Assembly: GCA_964036275.1 (NCBI GenBank)
Contig: OZ038435.1
Coordinates: forward strand, 13,307,634 to 13,371,633
From: Litoditis marina
Taxonomy: Eukaryota; Nematoda; Chromadorea; Rhabditida; Rhabditidae
Direction: 5' to 3'
DNA: 64,000 nucleotides
Program-made: the position numbers and the translations under genes
Notes under the pieces: model-generated
What the model saw: only the letters and a program-made list of their open reading frames with translations
The model's database searches: none
What the model was told of the DNA's origin: nothing
Shown: one piece after another, positions 11,620 through 23,795 of the stretch
Layout: every line of letters begins with the position of its first letter
Numbering within the stretch: position 1 is the stretch's first letter

Positions 11620-11905
11620 GTACAATTGTCCCCCACCCCCTTGAGCCATCTTCTTTACTGCAGGTTTGGATTGAGTGGTAGGTTATTGATATTGTTAAAC
11701 AGGTCCGGGGTTTTACCCTCCATTTTGTACTGTGGGGGGTGATCGTTAAATGTCGACATTGTACACTTACCCCCCCCCCCCCCATTTACAATGACCTCCC
11801 GTTTACAATAACCCCCCTCTCTATAGGGAAGCGTATTGGGAGGTGGCTTATTGTACTTAGGGGAACTTAAGGTGAAGGGGAGGGGGGCAATCGTACAATT
11901 TTCCC
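11620..11905. repeat. C/G homopolymer-rich repeat
   Basis: The block has runs of up to about 14 C and several GGGG runs, interspersed with ATTGTACAATTGTCC- and TTTACAATAACC-like phrases, and ends CAATTTTCCCAAAAA. A related block with the same ending and the same composition lies at 55795-56170. Confidence 0.65.
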
Positions 11906-12597
11906 AAAAACTGATTCAAGTTGCTGACATGTTTAAATTTCTGAGACTTCTGAGACATGTTCAAATCTTTCCAGGAATAGACTAACGTGTTTTGTGGAGG
12001 CCTTTCTTGTTCCGCATGCTGTCTCACCAGAAGAGCGCGAGACGGCGAGGGCAAATTCTGGCAAAATAACGTGAAATTCGACATTTTACCAATGGAAAAC
12101 TGCAACTTTCCAGGAAATTGGGTGAACTTAGTGTTTCACACGCAGTATACTACGAGTATAAAAATCATTCGGCAATTTCATATGATCATTCCTACCTCTC
12201 CGGCTGTCTTCCAGCACCGCTCTTCTCCTGTTGGACGAAATGGTACGTTCCCTTGTTGCCCGATTGCCGCCCGATTGCCGCCCGTTTGCCGCCCGATCCC
12301 TTCAGATGCCGTTCAACGTCTAGGCCATGCCGTAGTTTTTTTCAAAATCTCAGTTTAACACCACCTTTTAGCCACATTGACTACTCGAAATTGATTGCGC
12401 GACCTAGGTCTAGGTTTCTTTTACTTTAACAACCCCCATTATGTCCCTCCAACTTATCAGCTTCGATTTTACAATCAGCAGTCGAACTGTACTTGTTGTT
12501 TAGTTTTGTTGTGTGTTTAGAGTTTGATCACTACCCACTACCGTCCAGAAATTTTGTTGTGGGAATATTTGCGTAGATTAGTCATTTCATTTATCAG

Positions 12598-12834
12598 CTA
12601 TAGTTCGCTTCATTCCCACTGAGACCCATTGACATCGTGCCAAGATTTTCGAATGACTATTTCTCAGAGTACGCGTAAGTATTCTAAGAAATTTCATTAT
12701 TTAAGTGTTCTTATGGAACTGAACATTTGCTAACAGAGATTTTCAGTTAGTTAGTGAACTCCTAAATGGTGAAAAACAGCCTGGAAAATGCATTGGCACG
12801 CTGCCAAGTCTCAGTAGGAATGACCGGAACTATA
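12598..12834. mobile_element. MITE family C, copy 1
   Basis: The left end TATAGTTCGCTTCATTCCCA, followed by CTGAGACCCATTGACATCGT, is complementary, with mismatches, to the right end ACGCTGCCAAGTCTCAGTAG…GGAACTATA. A second copy with the same termini and a similar length lies at 29550-29785. The TATA termini suggest a TA target duplication. Confidence 0.75.
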
Positions 12835-13164
12835 ACCCTGCTCGCAGTGACAATGTAGTCTTATCTCAGCACAGTTTTGTAATTACCACTGAAATGAGAC
12901 GGGATTGAACTACTAGCGAGTGGGTCATAGCCAGATGTACACTGTTCACCCCTGTCACAAAATAGCCTCCAAACTTCAATGCTCTGTGGTAAAGTTTAAA
13001 CAAGTTGAACTGTTTGGAAAGTTCTTGAATTCAGCCTATACTGTGTATAATTGCCATATCGCGCTGTTTCCTTAGTATGAGCGCGTTGATTCTCTATCAG
13101 AATTCATAAATTATTGCGTGTATATCTATCAAAGTACAAATAACATTCTATATCTACTTTTCAG

Positions 13165-16100
13165 ATGAATATGGGTATGGTCGTAGTAATTCTCGCTCTA
13201 GCGGTGCGAACTTACGCTGGTAAGTTATTTCCCAAATTTCTAAACTAATTTTCTTTTCAATATTTGAGTTGCAACGTTTTTAACTCAACTTCGGAAGCTT
13301 ATAGATAGAAATGCATGTGTTACTTTAAACCTAGCTGAGATTAAATTGAATTTGAATTGTTTTGAAGTTGAATTGTAGAAGTTGGGACTAAATGTTAGCG
13401 ATGATTTTTTTATAACACATACATTGATCAAATGATCTATGTTGTTTTTTTCAGAAATTCGGGAACCCGGTCTGAGGACATTTTGTAATCATATCTCTCT
13501 GGATGTTCCGGGAGGTTTGAGTGCCGCTGATAGACAAAAAGTTGGTTATTCGCTTTTAGTGATTCAGAAGCGGGAGTTGAATTCAAACTATTGCTTTCAT
13601 ATCATATACCTGTCACTAATTTTCACCGCTTATCTTTAAATTATTTTAATCATGTTTTCTGAACTATCGAACCGTATTCAAAACAGTAGTTTTTCCTTTC
13701 TATGACTTTACCTTAATTTCGGAACCATTTCAAATAACAAAAATCATTTTAACTTCTCCGTAAACTATCAAATTTTCTCAATATAGCGCAAGCCTATATT
13801 TGTATGTTGCTCTCGCTGTGCTTCTTTGATCGCGTTTCTTCTCGGTCGTAATTCGTGGATTGTGGATGGTCTTTCGAGTTTAAACTACAATTGACTTATT
13901 TTATCGAGACGAGTTCTGTGAACAACACAATCAGTAATTCTCTATGTACCATAAACCAACTGTTTCTCTAGAAAAAATGAGTTATACCTTTTCAATAAAC
14001 AACTTTTCAGGACGAATACTGCGAGCAGAAATTCAGTTGGAAAGTGGAAAACGACCGAGAAGCGATGAAAGACTGTCTCTACATGGCGCCCTTTGATGTG
14101 AAATTGGCCAAAAAACAGTCGGACCACACCTTCATTTGTCAATGGCGTACGTTTTTTTCGTTTTGTTCAGTTTACGTGTTTACGTCAGTTTAGTTACATA
14201 TAGCTTTCTAAGGTTAACAATGTCCGTAATTGAGTTTCATGGTGGTAGTGAGTTCAGATTTTGTAGTCGAGCTTACCTAGTAGCTTTATATATGTCAATG
14301 GCGTCAGTTTTGCCTGTTTGACAGTTCACCTAGACCTTTTCAATCCTACGTGTATGGAAAAAAACTATGGAAAAGTATTTTTGCAACGTTTAGTGTCAAC
14401 TTACCGCGATTGGTCATCTCCAAAAGCGAAATAGTGTGCAGGTCAATGAGACAGGTTTAGGCAGTCGGCGCGTCTGACCTGCACACTCTCTCGTAGAGAG
14501 GGTTAGAAAAGTGTTTAGCCAATTGGCTAGAAATAGTATGAAATATTGTGTGAAATACTATTTTCAGAATCGATTACCACCTGCGATGTGAACCACAACG
14601 ACAAGCTGATCAGAGGCAAATGTTTCTATCTTGGTTCCTGGGCAGTTTCCAAAAAGGCCGCATCTCACTGTGAACGAGGATCCAAGTTGCACAATGTTAG
14701 GTCTCCCGAAGAGGCCAGATGGATATCGAGTGAGAAACTGGTTATTAATTTATCTTGTCTGCTCAACCTGTTTGTACTACGCAGTCGGAGCGCATTTTTG
14801 TGAGTAGGTTGTAGGCTAGATTAGATATACAAGCCTCAGTCCCTTCGTATGTTGTCCAATGTTGATATTTGAACTCCTCAATAGCATACAATCGATGATT
14901 ATAGTTCGCTCTATGTATCTGCAACAGACTGAAAATACCCTAAACAGGCGCTAAATACGAACTTTACAGTCCTCATGGACGACCCGGATCCAATTCACGT
15001 GGCGAACATTGATGCCTCGACGAACAGGGAACTGAAGTACAATGGTAGATGAAGTTGATATTATTACTTGACGACGAACAGGACCTATACAGTATACGGT
15101 GTTCGGAAATGTGTGCTGTGTAGACACCGATTAAGTCAGGTCTCCGAAAGAGGATAAACGTGTACGAAGTGAATGAACTCTTGACACGTCTACAATTGAA
15201 TTAACGAGAACATCTTCGAGTTTCCTTTTTGCAAACAGTACACGTAGTACTTGGCCCTCGGTAGCACTCTGTTTGTGTGGTAGAGTGGTGTTGTGTGAGT
15301 GTAGTGGGGTGTAGAAGTGGGGTAGTAGTGGAACAGTATGAGTTGATGCATTGTTTCACTCGTTAGTGTATTGATATAAAGAACCCAGTTCACCTTTTTA
15401 CGTTTTATGTTCTCGTTTTACGACCTTGAGTTGATAATGGAGACATGAAATTCTTCTCACAAATGTCAATGATATTCAATGATTCAATGTAAATAATGGT
15501 AACAATATACAATGTCTACAATATTTACAATAAAATTGTTCCAGACAAGGTGTGGGACGGTTTCACGTTTTCGAGCGTGAAACCTACTTTGGAAGGACGG
15601 GCTATTCTCATGCGGAGAAATGATTTGAACGACGTTTCGGCGGGAACAATTATTGCTGTCGACGACGCCGTCCAGATCAAACCCCTGTGTGTCAGAAACT
15701 CCAGAGAATATCAACGTCAGTTTTACGGTTGCAATCGCTTGAAGAATGTTTCGCTTCGAAGTCAACTGTTAGTTTTCGAATATAGGAGAAACAATATGAG
15801 ACTGTGACATTATCGATCCGTTTTTGGTTGTAGTTTCCCCCGGCGCATTTATGAAAAAAGATTTCTGTGTTTTTTTTCGTACTCCTGAAAAATATATGCC
15901 TCTCTCTCGCAACCTGCGTCGTTTAAAACATAGGATGTAGTGCGTGCCAAAAGTATGAGATACTGGCCTCATGTGAGATTCGGACCGAGTCCAAAAGTCT
16001 GCGAGGCGCGGACGCTAACCACTACATCAACTAGGCTCACAAATCGTAAAAATGTATTCTTACACAGCACAAAGTGAGGTATACAAAATGCTTCAAAAAC

Positions 16101-19100
16101 TGTCAAACACTGTGCGCAAACCGTCAAGGTGAAAAAGTGTCGACATGTACTTGCAAGCTTGTTGAACAGTTTTTAAGATGGTTCTGAATGTAAAATTTGG
16201 CGATAAAAACAATTAATACATACACACATTCTGGAATCAATGATACATTTGTACTGAATAGTTACTTTTCCAGGAGTGGGAAATAAGGGAGGTGGCATGC
16301 CGGCAGTGGTGAAGAGAATGAATCTGCCCGAAGGCATCAAATACGAAATTGTCGGCAGTCGGGTCGTGGTTTTTCCTTCCAACGTCTACCAACCAACGGC
16401 CACTTCGACTAAGAAAATTGACACGAAACACTTCCATGACGTCTGTAAGGTTGGTGAAGTTTTCGTATGGCGCGGCAGCAATTACAGACCCCACGAGAGT
16501 ACCCCATTGGCGAAAATTTTATTATTCTTTGATTTATTAAAAATTTGAATTTTCGATTCTTTTTATTGCTATGCTACAACAAATTGTGAATTTGCCGATA
16601 GTTCACTGGATTTGTATCACCTGCTCACGAGAAAAACAACCTGGAGCTCTCGTTGGATTGCTACTTGCTAACCTACGGTTTTGTTTCATTTCAAAAACAA
16701 TAAAAGTCCTGGCGTTCACGATTGTAGGCATTTACCTTCACGGGGAACCCGAACATATACCGAAAATAACCTTCGCGCCTCAGACAAAAATATTCTTTCC
16801 GGTTCGCTTCCTGTTCACTTTGTGCATCCAAAATTTTGTTTACCAACAATTGTTTTCAGAAATTGTGCGATGGTTGCTACGCCGCTCTACCCGATATGAC
16901 CTCTGAACTGGCCAAACACGTAAGCACGTTTCAAACTAGACAGAACGGTCACAACCGAATAATTAACAATACTTTTTGAATATTCTTTAAATACTGTTCA
17001 TTTATTATAAATTTTCATCTTTAATCGGTTCGAAAAACCGAATTTCATAACAATTACAAGTTTATCATACGTAAAGTTTCACATCTTCATTGTTTTCCAG
17101 AAGAGAATCGTCTATGTACCCGCGCGTCATACCTCCAGGGGAACTCCGATCAAACAAAACTATCAGTGCCAGAAAGACCCCGCCCCCGTTGCTATTCGAG
17201 GATTGTATGAAGTGCAGACAACGAATGGGAAACTGGTCGGTCCTCAGAGCAGTTTCACTTCTTTCAACGGCCGTTGAGAGATTGTACAGGTCAGAGAGAC
17301 GCAGACTGTCTTAGCCGTCTGCGCCATCATTGACCTTAGCGCTCTTTCGCTACAACCGGTTGTTCAACTATTATATTAAATAATGACATTTTTGTATATT
17401 TGTTGTTGAACTAGGATGTTCATTCATATCCAGGGACAAACAACGAAGACGGCCTGGCAGAAGACCTACCCGGACAATATGTGTGCCGACACGTTGCGAA
17501 CCGCGGTGGTTGCCGACTCAAATGGAAAAGTGAAAGACTCACCAGTCATTACGAGACATCCTCTTGTTTGTGTGAAAGGTGCGCAATTTCAAGATTCATG
17601 ACTAAATAGTGATGGGGCTGACCTTACGTTGGGTAAAATTTTGAACAAAACAAGTGAGGCCCGAGAAGAATTAAACCGAAAATATTCTCAATTATTTACT
17701 CTTATCCGCCTAAAACTAATTCTGCAGATGGATAGAATCGCAATATAACGCCGCTATGTGGTCTCAGAAGGGTACTCAATCGATAACATGACACACTCGA
17801 AAATTACGTCCAGTACTATTGTTTAACTTGCATAATCAAGTTTCGTGTGAAATTGTGGAACAGCGTCTGCTACAAAATTGGAACTACAGTGGTTAAGGCA
17901 CTCGATTTTCTCGCATTCGGACTCATTCCGCATTCGCATTCGTTTTCTGCAGTTTTCTGGATCATTCCACTGTCTTTTGACTCTACTTTATGCTCTATCA
18001 AGAAAAGTTTCATTGGACTACATTCACAGAAATCACCATTGCAGGTAATGAGCCGGGGACGCCATTGTTCAGTCTTTGCGGCAAAAACGCCGTGCAAAAG
18101 TCGGATGGAACTTGTGAATGTAAACCCAAATTCACCGATATCCGCGAAAGTGATGTGAAGAACAAAAACAACGTTGCTCCGGTCAGAATTTGACATTTGA
18201 TCTTTTATTGACTTTTATCTTCTGATCTTCTCGATGCTGGGCCCTGATATCAAAATTTTACGTACTCCAAAAGTAGGAATGTTACTTAGTTTGTTCACGA
18301 TTTTGCCTTGTACTATTTTGCCTCGACGCAGCCGGGAACTCCATGTAATGTGCGACTACTGCTCTGATTGAAGTGTTTCGGAAAGTTTGATAACACCATT
18401 ATTTGCAATTGCAAATCATTAGCGAAAACCTTATTTTCAAACAGTTTCACTCTTTTTTCTTTAAGTCTCTCAGATGCTCTGTTGGGAAATGATGTATAGC
18501 TCGCACATTTCCCAACTGGACCTGGGCAGCTTGCCAATAAAAAATCGAGGCAGTTTTTGAACATATTGAAGTACTGCAAAACAGTTAACATTAATCGGGA
18601 AGACTTTTCTTCGTTAATCGTGAATCCTCCCCCTCGTTATAATTCGTATTCAAGATAACTTTCTGTAAAATCTATGTTCTCTCTAGATATAGGTCTTCCA
18701 AAGTTTTTGGCACGCCGCTAACGAGTCCGGATGGGGAATGAGAGCACTATAGTGGTGAAAAGTCGCGAGCCGATTCGGCCCGAGTCGGGTGAGATCGGCT
18801 CGTCGTGTTCTGTCGTGTCGCATCGTGAGGTGTCGTGGCGAATCGGCTAGATTACTGTAGATATAGATTACTGTTCTTTGTATATTTTATATGTGAAATC
18901 GAACGAGCTGAAAAAATGAAATGTTTCACGAAATTACCCGATTCGGCCCGATTCGGGTCATATCGGCCAAAAAATCGTCGGGCCGAAAAGGTGCGATCGG
19001 CTCGTCGTGTTCTGTCGTGTCGCATCGTGAGGTGTCGTGGCGAATCGGCTAGATTACTGTAGATATAGATTACTGTTCTTTGTATATTTTATATGTGAAA

Positions 19101-19711
19101 TCGAACGAGCTGAGAAAATGAAATGTTTCACGAAATTACCCGAGCCGATTCGGCCCGAGTCGGGTGAGATCGGCTCGTCGTGTTCTGTCGTGTCGCATCG
19201 TGAGGTGTCGTGGCGAATCGGCTAGATTACTGTAGATATAGATTACTGTTCTTTGTATATTTTATATGTGAAATCGAACGAGCTGAGAAAATGAAATGTT
19301 TCACGAAATTACCCGATTCGGCCCGATTCGGGTCATATCGGCCAAAAAATCGTCGGGCCGAAAAGGTGCCTTTTCGGCCCGACATTTTCCCCCGAAATGA
19401 CCCGACTCGGGCCGAATCGGCCCGCGATTTTCACCTATGTATAACTCTGCTTTGCCGTATTTTCAAGATTCTTAGAAGCTGTTAAAACTGCAGAACGCTC
19501 GTTGGGATAGTATACAACTTTTGTGTGTTGTTTATTATCTATCGTTTCAGGGTCGCCTGTGCCTTCCAGACGCGCCTTGTGAAACAACGACTCAGACCGT
19601 TTCTATTCTATTTGTTCTCGATAAACCCGGGGGTCATCCATTTTCAGAGGTAACTTTATACTATTTTTTGCCAGATCTGTATTTAGAGATAGATAAACAG
19701 ATTAGCAGGAC

Positions 19712-19750
<39 letters not shown>

Positions 19751-21904
19751 AGGAGAGAGAGAGAGAGAGAGAGAGTAAGATATGTGTAGAGAAAGCGAGA
19801 AGGCAGAAGATATGTGGGATCATTATCCAGAATCAATATTTGCCCATACTGTTCGATCGGACTCGGGAACCGCGGTTCAAAATTCTAATTCAGAGGGCTG
19901 AGAGAGCGGGGGCAAAAAAACGTCGAGTTCCGATCGGGAACCAAAACCTGATTATAACGTACTTTCTTTCTTTCAGGCTCTCGACTTCATAGAGAAGGCT
20001 GGTCCCTCCCTGCCTCCCAGTGCAAACGTTGGTTTCACGTTATATGGGAGGACCCCCACATACACCGTTTGGATTGACCAACGTGAGTCTACCGATTCTA
20101 CTTCTTGATCATTTTCCAATGATCTTGATATTACCTGAGTGGGTTTTATCAACTTTTTCACACAGGTTATCTGGGTTGGCAATGGGAAACCGGTTGCATA
20201 GTTCTCTGATTCTAACATATCCATAGTTACCTAATTCGCTATCGCTTTCTGTGTTAGTTTTAATGGTGACCTTGTTTCAGACCTACTTAGGTAAATTTTC
20301 AAAGATGTTACTATAAGTTAGGTCTACCTGAAAAGCTGATTAGCTACTCACGGTCTCTTTTCAGCCTGGACTCAAAGATCGTTCAAGAGTTTTGTGCGGG
20401 GTTTGAAGAATCCGTTTCACCGCACGGAAACCTACTCTGCTGTAAATGATGCCACCGACGAACTAAAAGTATGAAAAAGTTTTTTTTTCAGTTGTTTTTG
20501 TGAACTCATAACACACAGTACTTATAAAAGCCACGTTGTACTCACTACACACAGTACTTAAAAAATTGTGAATGAAATATTCCAGAGCAAGAATTCACAA
20601 CTCAAGTTCATGATTCTAATCACTGATGAGCCATTGAATGGTACACCGGACCAAATGTTAACCGCCTCCAAACGGGTTGGTTTTCTCGTCCCCCTCCGCC
20701 TTTACTCCGGATTGTATACTCCGGTCAGAAGACTTTTTTCTAGTGTCTCCTTAGCCTTCGATGTCCATTTCACTGCGAGTTTATGATCTACGCTTGCGCT
20801 TATAAACTAATGAGAATCGCGGCTATTCAGCGAATGCCCAAATCTGCCAACAAGAAAGGTAACCCGGGTTACGCTCGGGTACCTCCCTTGAAGTCGGACG
20901 TTGCGTTGAGAAGTTTTCTCTTTTTTCCGTCCTCGAAAAGTCCTCGAGCACGAGAGTTCTTTTTAACAATAACGAAACATTTGCCTCAACCACACACGAA
21001 CACACCAAGCATTGGTTTTATTCTAGTGGATTTAAAGAGACCATTTCCCTATATCTTCGTCCAATATTTCAACATTTTCGTCCAAATCTTTTTAATAATA
21101 GATGTAAATATTCGTCATATAGAAAATATTAAAAATAAAACAATTTCGTTCACGTAAATTTTCGAATCAGAAAAAATGTATTCTATTGTGTTTCAATAGT
21201 CAACAACAATCTTAGACATTGAAAATGAGAAAATTAATGTCATTGAATACATACCCAAACTTGGGCATTTTGATTGTGACGCTATCCAGCTTGGTTAAAT
21301 AGTGCTCCAATGAATTTGACTTTTTTACTCATTTCTTGTATTCTGATAGGCTTCTTGTATTCAAAAAGCTATTGTATTTTTATCAGCGTTTTTATGATTT
21401 TTCGTACGTATCTCGTTCGCGGTGTACATTACGTACATTGACATTTTATGAGAAAACCGAACAAGGTGGAAAATGTTATATGATCGTAATCAGATTTTCA
21501 AGTTCTATGTGATAGAATTGCTAGCTCGAAGGTCAACATTAGAGAGAAATGGCCTCTCTAATAGTGCAAAATGCAGAATCTGAAAAGAATAGTGCAGCTA
21601 TTTTATAGGAATAGAATAATAGTTATTTTACAGGTCAAAACCCATGCTGGCGCCAGACTGATAATGGTGCCTATAGCTAGCCAGTATGATGAAATGAAGA
21701 GATGGGTGCAACACCCAGATGACTATATCGATCTGTCCGAAGTTGGAATTTCGGTCAGTTCTTGCTCTGTTCAGGATTCGAGATTCATTCTAGATTCAGG
21801 AGTTTAATCTCAAAAATCTACAGGATCAAACTACACACCCAGCGGGATTGGGCAAACTACATCATGTGGGCCTGGTCCAGGATGAGCGAACCATACATAT
21901 ATAG
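13165..21904 (+). CDS. Secreted C-type lectin with vWA-like domain, 17 exons
   Basis: Exons: 13165-13219, 13455-13540, 14011-14146, 14568-14740, 14948-15044, 15545-15727, 16274-16449, 16860-16919, 17101-17235, 17434-17578, 18045-18181, 19551-19649, 19977-20082, 20365-20468, 20586-20675, 21634-21753 and 21824-21904. All phases join, giving 660 residues. An acceptor TTTTCAG abuts the ATG. Residues 1-18 form a signal peptide (MNMGMVVVILALAVRTYA). Residues about 97-232 are a C-type lectin fold (GKCFYLGSWAVSKKAASHC, SPEEARWIS, closing KPLCVRN). A Cys-rich EGF-like piece follows (CGKNAVQKSDGTCECKPKF). A vWA-like fold makes the C-terminus (TVSILFVLDKPG, KFMILITDEPLNG), without the DxSxS metal site. 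Known nematode lectins of this type are secreted proteins of epidermis or gut, often tied to immunity; that role is inferred here. Eight of 16 donors have a pyrimidine at +3, so some exon ends may be off. Confidence 0.75.
14430..14536. repeat. Repeat family D, copy 1 (intron 3 of the lectin gene)
   Basis: Contains AGTGTGCAGGTCAATGAGAC, then CTGACCTGCACACTCTCTCG as an inverted arm, then AGCCAATTGGCTAG. The same modules occur at 30616-30745, and a partial copy lies at 17275-17345. Confidence 0.65.
15950..16045 (-). repeat. tRNA-derived SINE-like element (intron 6 of the lectin gene)
   Basis: On the minus strand it reads GCCTAGTTGATGTAGTGGTT AGCG (A-box-like) and, about 35 bases on, GGTCCGAATCT (a degenerate B box, one change from GGTTCGAATCC). 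A terminal AGGC can pair with the leading GCCT. The arms are too imperfect for a functional tRNA, and the copy resembles the tRNA-like units near 22.0, 25.1 and 26.2 kb. Confidence 0.6.
17275..17345. repeat. Repeat family D, copy 2 (intron 9 of the lectin gene)
   Basis: ATTGTACAGGTCAGAGAGAC followed by GCAGACTGTCTTAGCCGTCT matches the inner arm of the 30.6 kb copy in inverted orientation. It starts 39 bp after the exon 9 donor. Confidence 0.6.
18752..19435. mobile_element. TIR element with internal tandem repeats (intron 11)
   Basis: The termini are about 38 bp inverted repeats. The left begins GTGGTGAAAAGTCGCGAGCC GATTCGG; the right is its near-complement and ends CGCGATTTTCACC. A TA lies immediately outside each end (18750-18751, 19436-19437), consistent with a TA target duplication. 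Inside are three copies of a unit beginning GATCGGCTCGTCGTGTTCTG at 18793, 18995 and 19168 (spacings 202 and 173 bp). They differ by presence or absence of a GTCATATCGGCC…GGTGC segment. Repeated short open frames in it are a by-product of the tandem structure, not genes. Confidence 0.85.
19713..19778. repeat. GA microsatellite (intron 12 of the lectin gene)
   Basis: A (GA)n tract with a few interruptions, inside the intron between exons 12 and 13. Confidence 0.95.
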
Positions 21905-21956
21905 TGGTAGACCATTTCAAATGAGCGGAGAGCACAGCGCGTAATTTTTGGACAGA

Positions 21957-22035
21957 AAATTGATTTCACGGGAATCGAACCCGTGGCTAGTAGGATTGTA
22001 GTACCGCCACACTGTCACTGCGCTAAATGGGCCAA
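21957..22035 (-). repeat. tRNA-derived SINE-like element
   Basis: On the minus strand it has TTAGCGCAGTGACAG (A-box-like) and CACGGGTTCGATTCCCGTG, a perfect T arm with the B box GGTTCGATTCC. The acceptor ends do not pair and the anticodon arm is disrupted, so this is a tRNA relic or SINE head, not a working tRNA. It lies just past the lectin stop codon. Confidence 0.7.
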
Positions 22036-22221
22036 CCTCTGCAATGCTCGGGAAGAATAGATATGTGAACAACTCTAGATATTGAACTAAATGAAAGCAC
22101 TCCTAGTAAGGAATTATGACGGTAGATTTAAAACGTTTCAAGATAGTTAATAAAAAATAGTAGAGTAGTTAAAACATTTGTTCGGAAATTTTCAACTTTT
22201 TGAAAATGTTTTATGAAAAAA

Positions 22222-22528
22222 AGGGCGAATTCACTCGAGAACAGAGTCCTTCCCGAACCGAACCGCGAACCGGTCACTCGAGAACCGAACCAAACCGAGT
22301 GAACCGACCGAACCGACATTCTAAATCGACTGGTTCTCCAGGGAAACGTTTGAACCGGACCGACATTAATCATTATTTAAACAAACAAATCGTATACAAG
22401 GTGCAATTAGTGGATTCCCTCTCATATTGCCTTGTATACGATCCGGTTCGATCGGTTCGGTTCGGTTCTCCAGTGACTGGTTCGCGGTTCGGTTCGGGAA
22501 GGACCCGGTTCTCCAGTGAATTGGCCGA
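22222..22528. mobile_element. Fold-back element rich in GAACCGAACC
   Basis: The left arm GAATTCACTCGAGAACAGAG TCCTTCCCGAACCGAACCGC GAACCGGTCAC is matched by the complement on the right (GACTGGTTCGCGGTTCGGTT CGGGAAGGACC…TCCAGTGAATT). A spacer of about 100 bp containing CGTATACAAGG…CCTTGTATACG makes a second inner inverted pair. No coding capacity is seen. Confidence 0.8.
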
Positions 22529-23329
22529 AAAAAGCCTCCCATTTACATATTTCTTTTGTTCTTATATCTTTGCTATGGCTTGACAATAATAGTTGAATCA
22601 TAGAGCTTATTTAAAAAGAATTAACCAACACTAAATTGAAAATAGAATGTGAAAGCACAATGCATTGGCAGAACTTCCAAAAATGGTATTGATTGATGCC
22701 ATCTGCGCGCCCCTGCTAACACCCGGTCAACTTATAACACCGTCTTTTCACCCGATTGTCCGTGGTCCACGACTATACTCAATTCCATCCATTTCCAACT
22801 CTGTACAGTAATTGCAGGAAGATTCCCACCGTTTTTCACCCATACTTGATGAACATTAATTTGTCGAGGATTCTAACATTTTCAAAATTCTGTCATTCCA
22901 TCATGTTTAGTTTACGCGTCCGTGCCAATAAGTAAAAGTTAGATAAAAATGCATGAAACTCGAAAATTCAACTTCTTTAACAAACACAGTTCTTGTCGAC
23001 AGAGAACAGAAAGAATTGTTTTCATGCGTTTGCAGTCGGCAATATGATGATTATCCTTTAATATAAATATAGAAAATATTTTCCGATTCCAGAATCTCAG
23101 TTCGAAACATTGGGTGAACATCATGAGTCAAGTATGTGAAAAATACACTTTCGAGGATTTTGTCGAGGGTGCCCAATGAATGAATATCCTGTCTGTATTA
23201 TCGATTTATTGATTGAAATAAATCCTATTTCGAATGTACTTGTCAAAACCTGTGGGGCCACGCTCTCTTTTCACGTTTCTTGTCATCGCGTCAACTTGTG
23301 TAAACCATTCCATGTACGTGGACACAACA

Positions 23330-23502
23330 GAGTATGTATGCTAGAAGATCGCAGCACCTTCATCCCATCCTGCGTCTCCTCAAACAGTACGCTACTTTTC
23401 TGCTCTTACATCTCGCCAGGATGTAAGAGACTAGAAATAGTGGGGCAGAGCGCGAGACGCAGAATGGGATAAAGGTGTCGGGATCTTCTAGCATACGTAC
23501 TC
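23330..23502. mobile_element. MITE family B, copy 2 (best preserved)
   Basis: Near-perfect palindrome. The left arm is GAGTATGTATGCTAGAAGAT, then CACCTTCATCCCATCCTGCG; the right arm is CGCAGAATGGGATAAAGGTG, then GGGATCTTCTAGCATACGTA CTC. The centre has TGCTCTTACATC…GATGTAAGAG. Confidence 0.85.
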
Positions 23503-23744
23503 AGAAAAGTGTGAAAAAATACAAGGATGAGTTCAAAGGTGACAAGTCACGGGAAGTTACTTAGCCAAAATCAGGCTTACAAAATTCAATGGGCGGCTTA
23601 CAAAATGCCATATTTGACATTTACGCGTCAAATATTGAATTTCGTTCTTTTTTCTTGCTCACCCCAGTACATACTGAGAATACGTAGTCCAACACTGTTG
23701 CAGTTTGTCTTTCGCAGTCAAAACAGGAATGTTTGACAAAGCGT

Positions 23745-23795
23745 GATCGATTCCGGAAAGAGACAAACATTTATAAATTTGGCACCTTTGGCACA
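23745..23795 (+). repeat. Fragment of tRNA-like SINE tail
   Basis: GCGTGATCGATTCCGGAAAG AGACAAACATTTATAAATTTGG resembles the B box and tail of the SINE at 25040-25200 (GGTTCGATTCCGGCAAGAGA CAGAAG). The A-box half is missing. Confidence 0.5.

Larger units (their letters stand above)
10062..13164. other. Gene-free repeat-bearing interval
   Basis: No coding gene is supported between the LINE tail and the lectin gene. It holds inverted-repeat elements (10399-10562 and 12598-12834), part of another repeat family (about 11277-11413), a C/G-homopolymer block (about 11620-11905) and a short tandem of CCCGATTGCCG near 12257-12300. The frames at 11987-12429 overlap each other and lack motifs. Confidence 0.6.

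Noticed and set aside
14568..14729. Lectin exon 4 ending at the better donor GTGAGA (after 14729)
   Set aside because: It would put exon 5 in a frame that stops after about 20 codons. The GTTATT donor after 14740 keeps the frame open and all later phases consistent. RNA evidence could still favour the other.
18835..19485. Repeated MANRLDYCRY frames as a small gene family
   Set aside because: They are read from the tandem unit inside a TIR element in an intron and differ in frame continuation after 30-60 codons.
21957..22035. Functional tRNA gene on the minus strand
   Set aside because: The T arm is perfect but the 5' and 3' acceptor strands do not pair.
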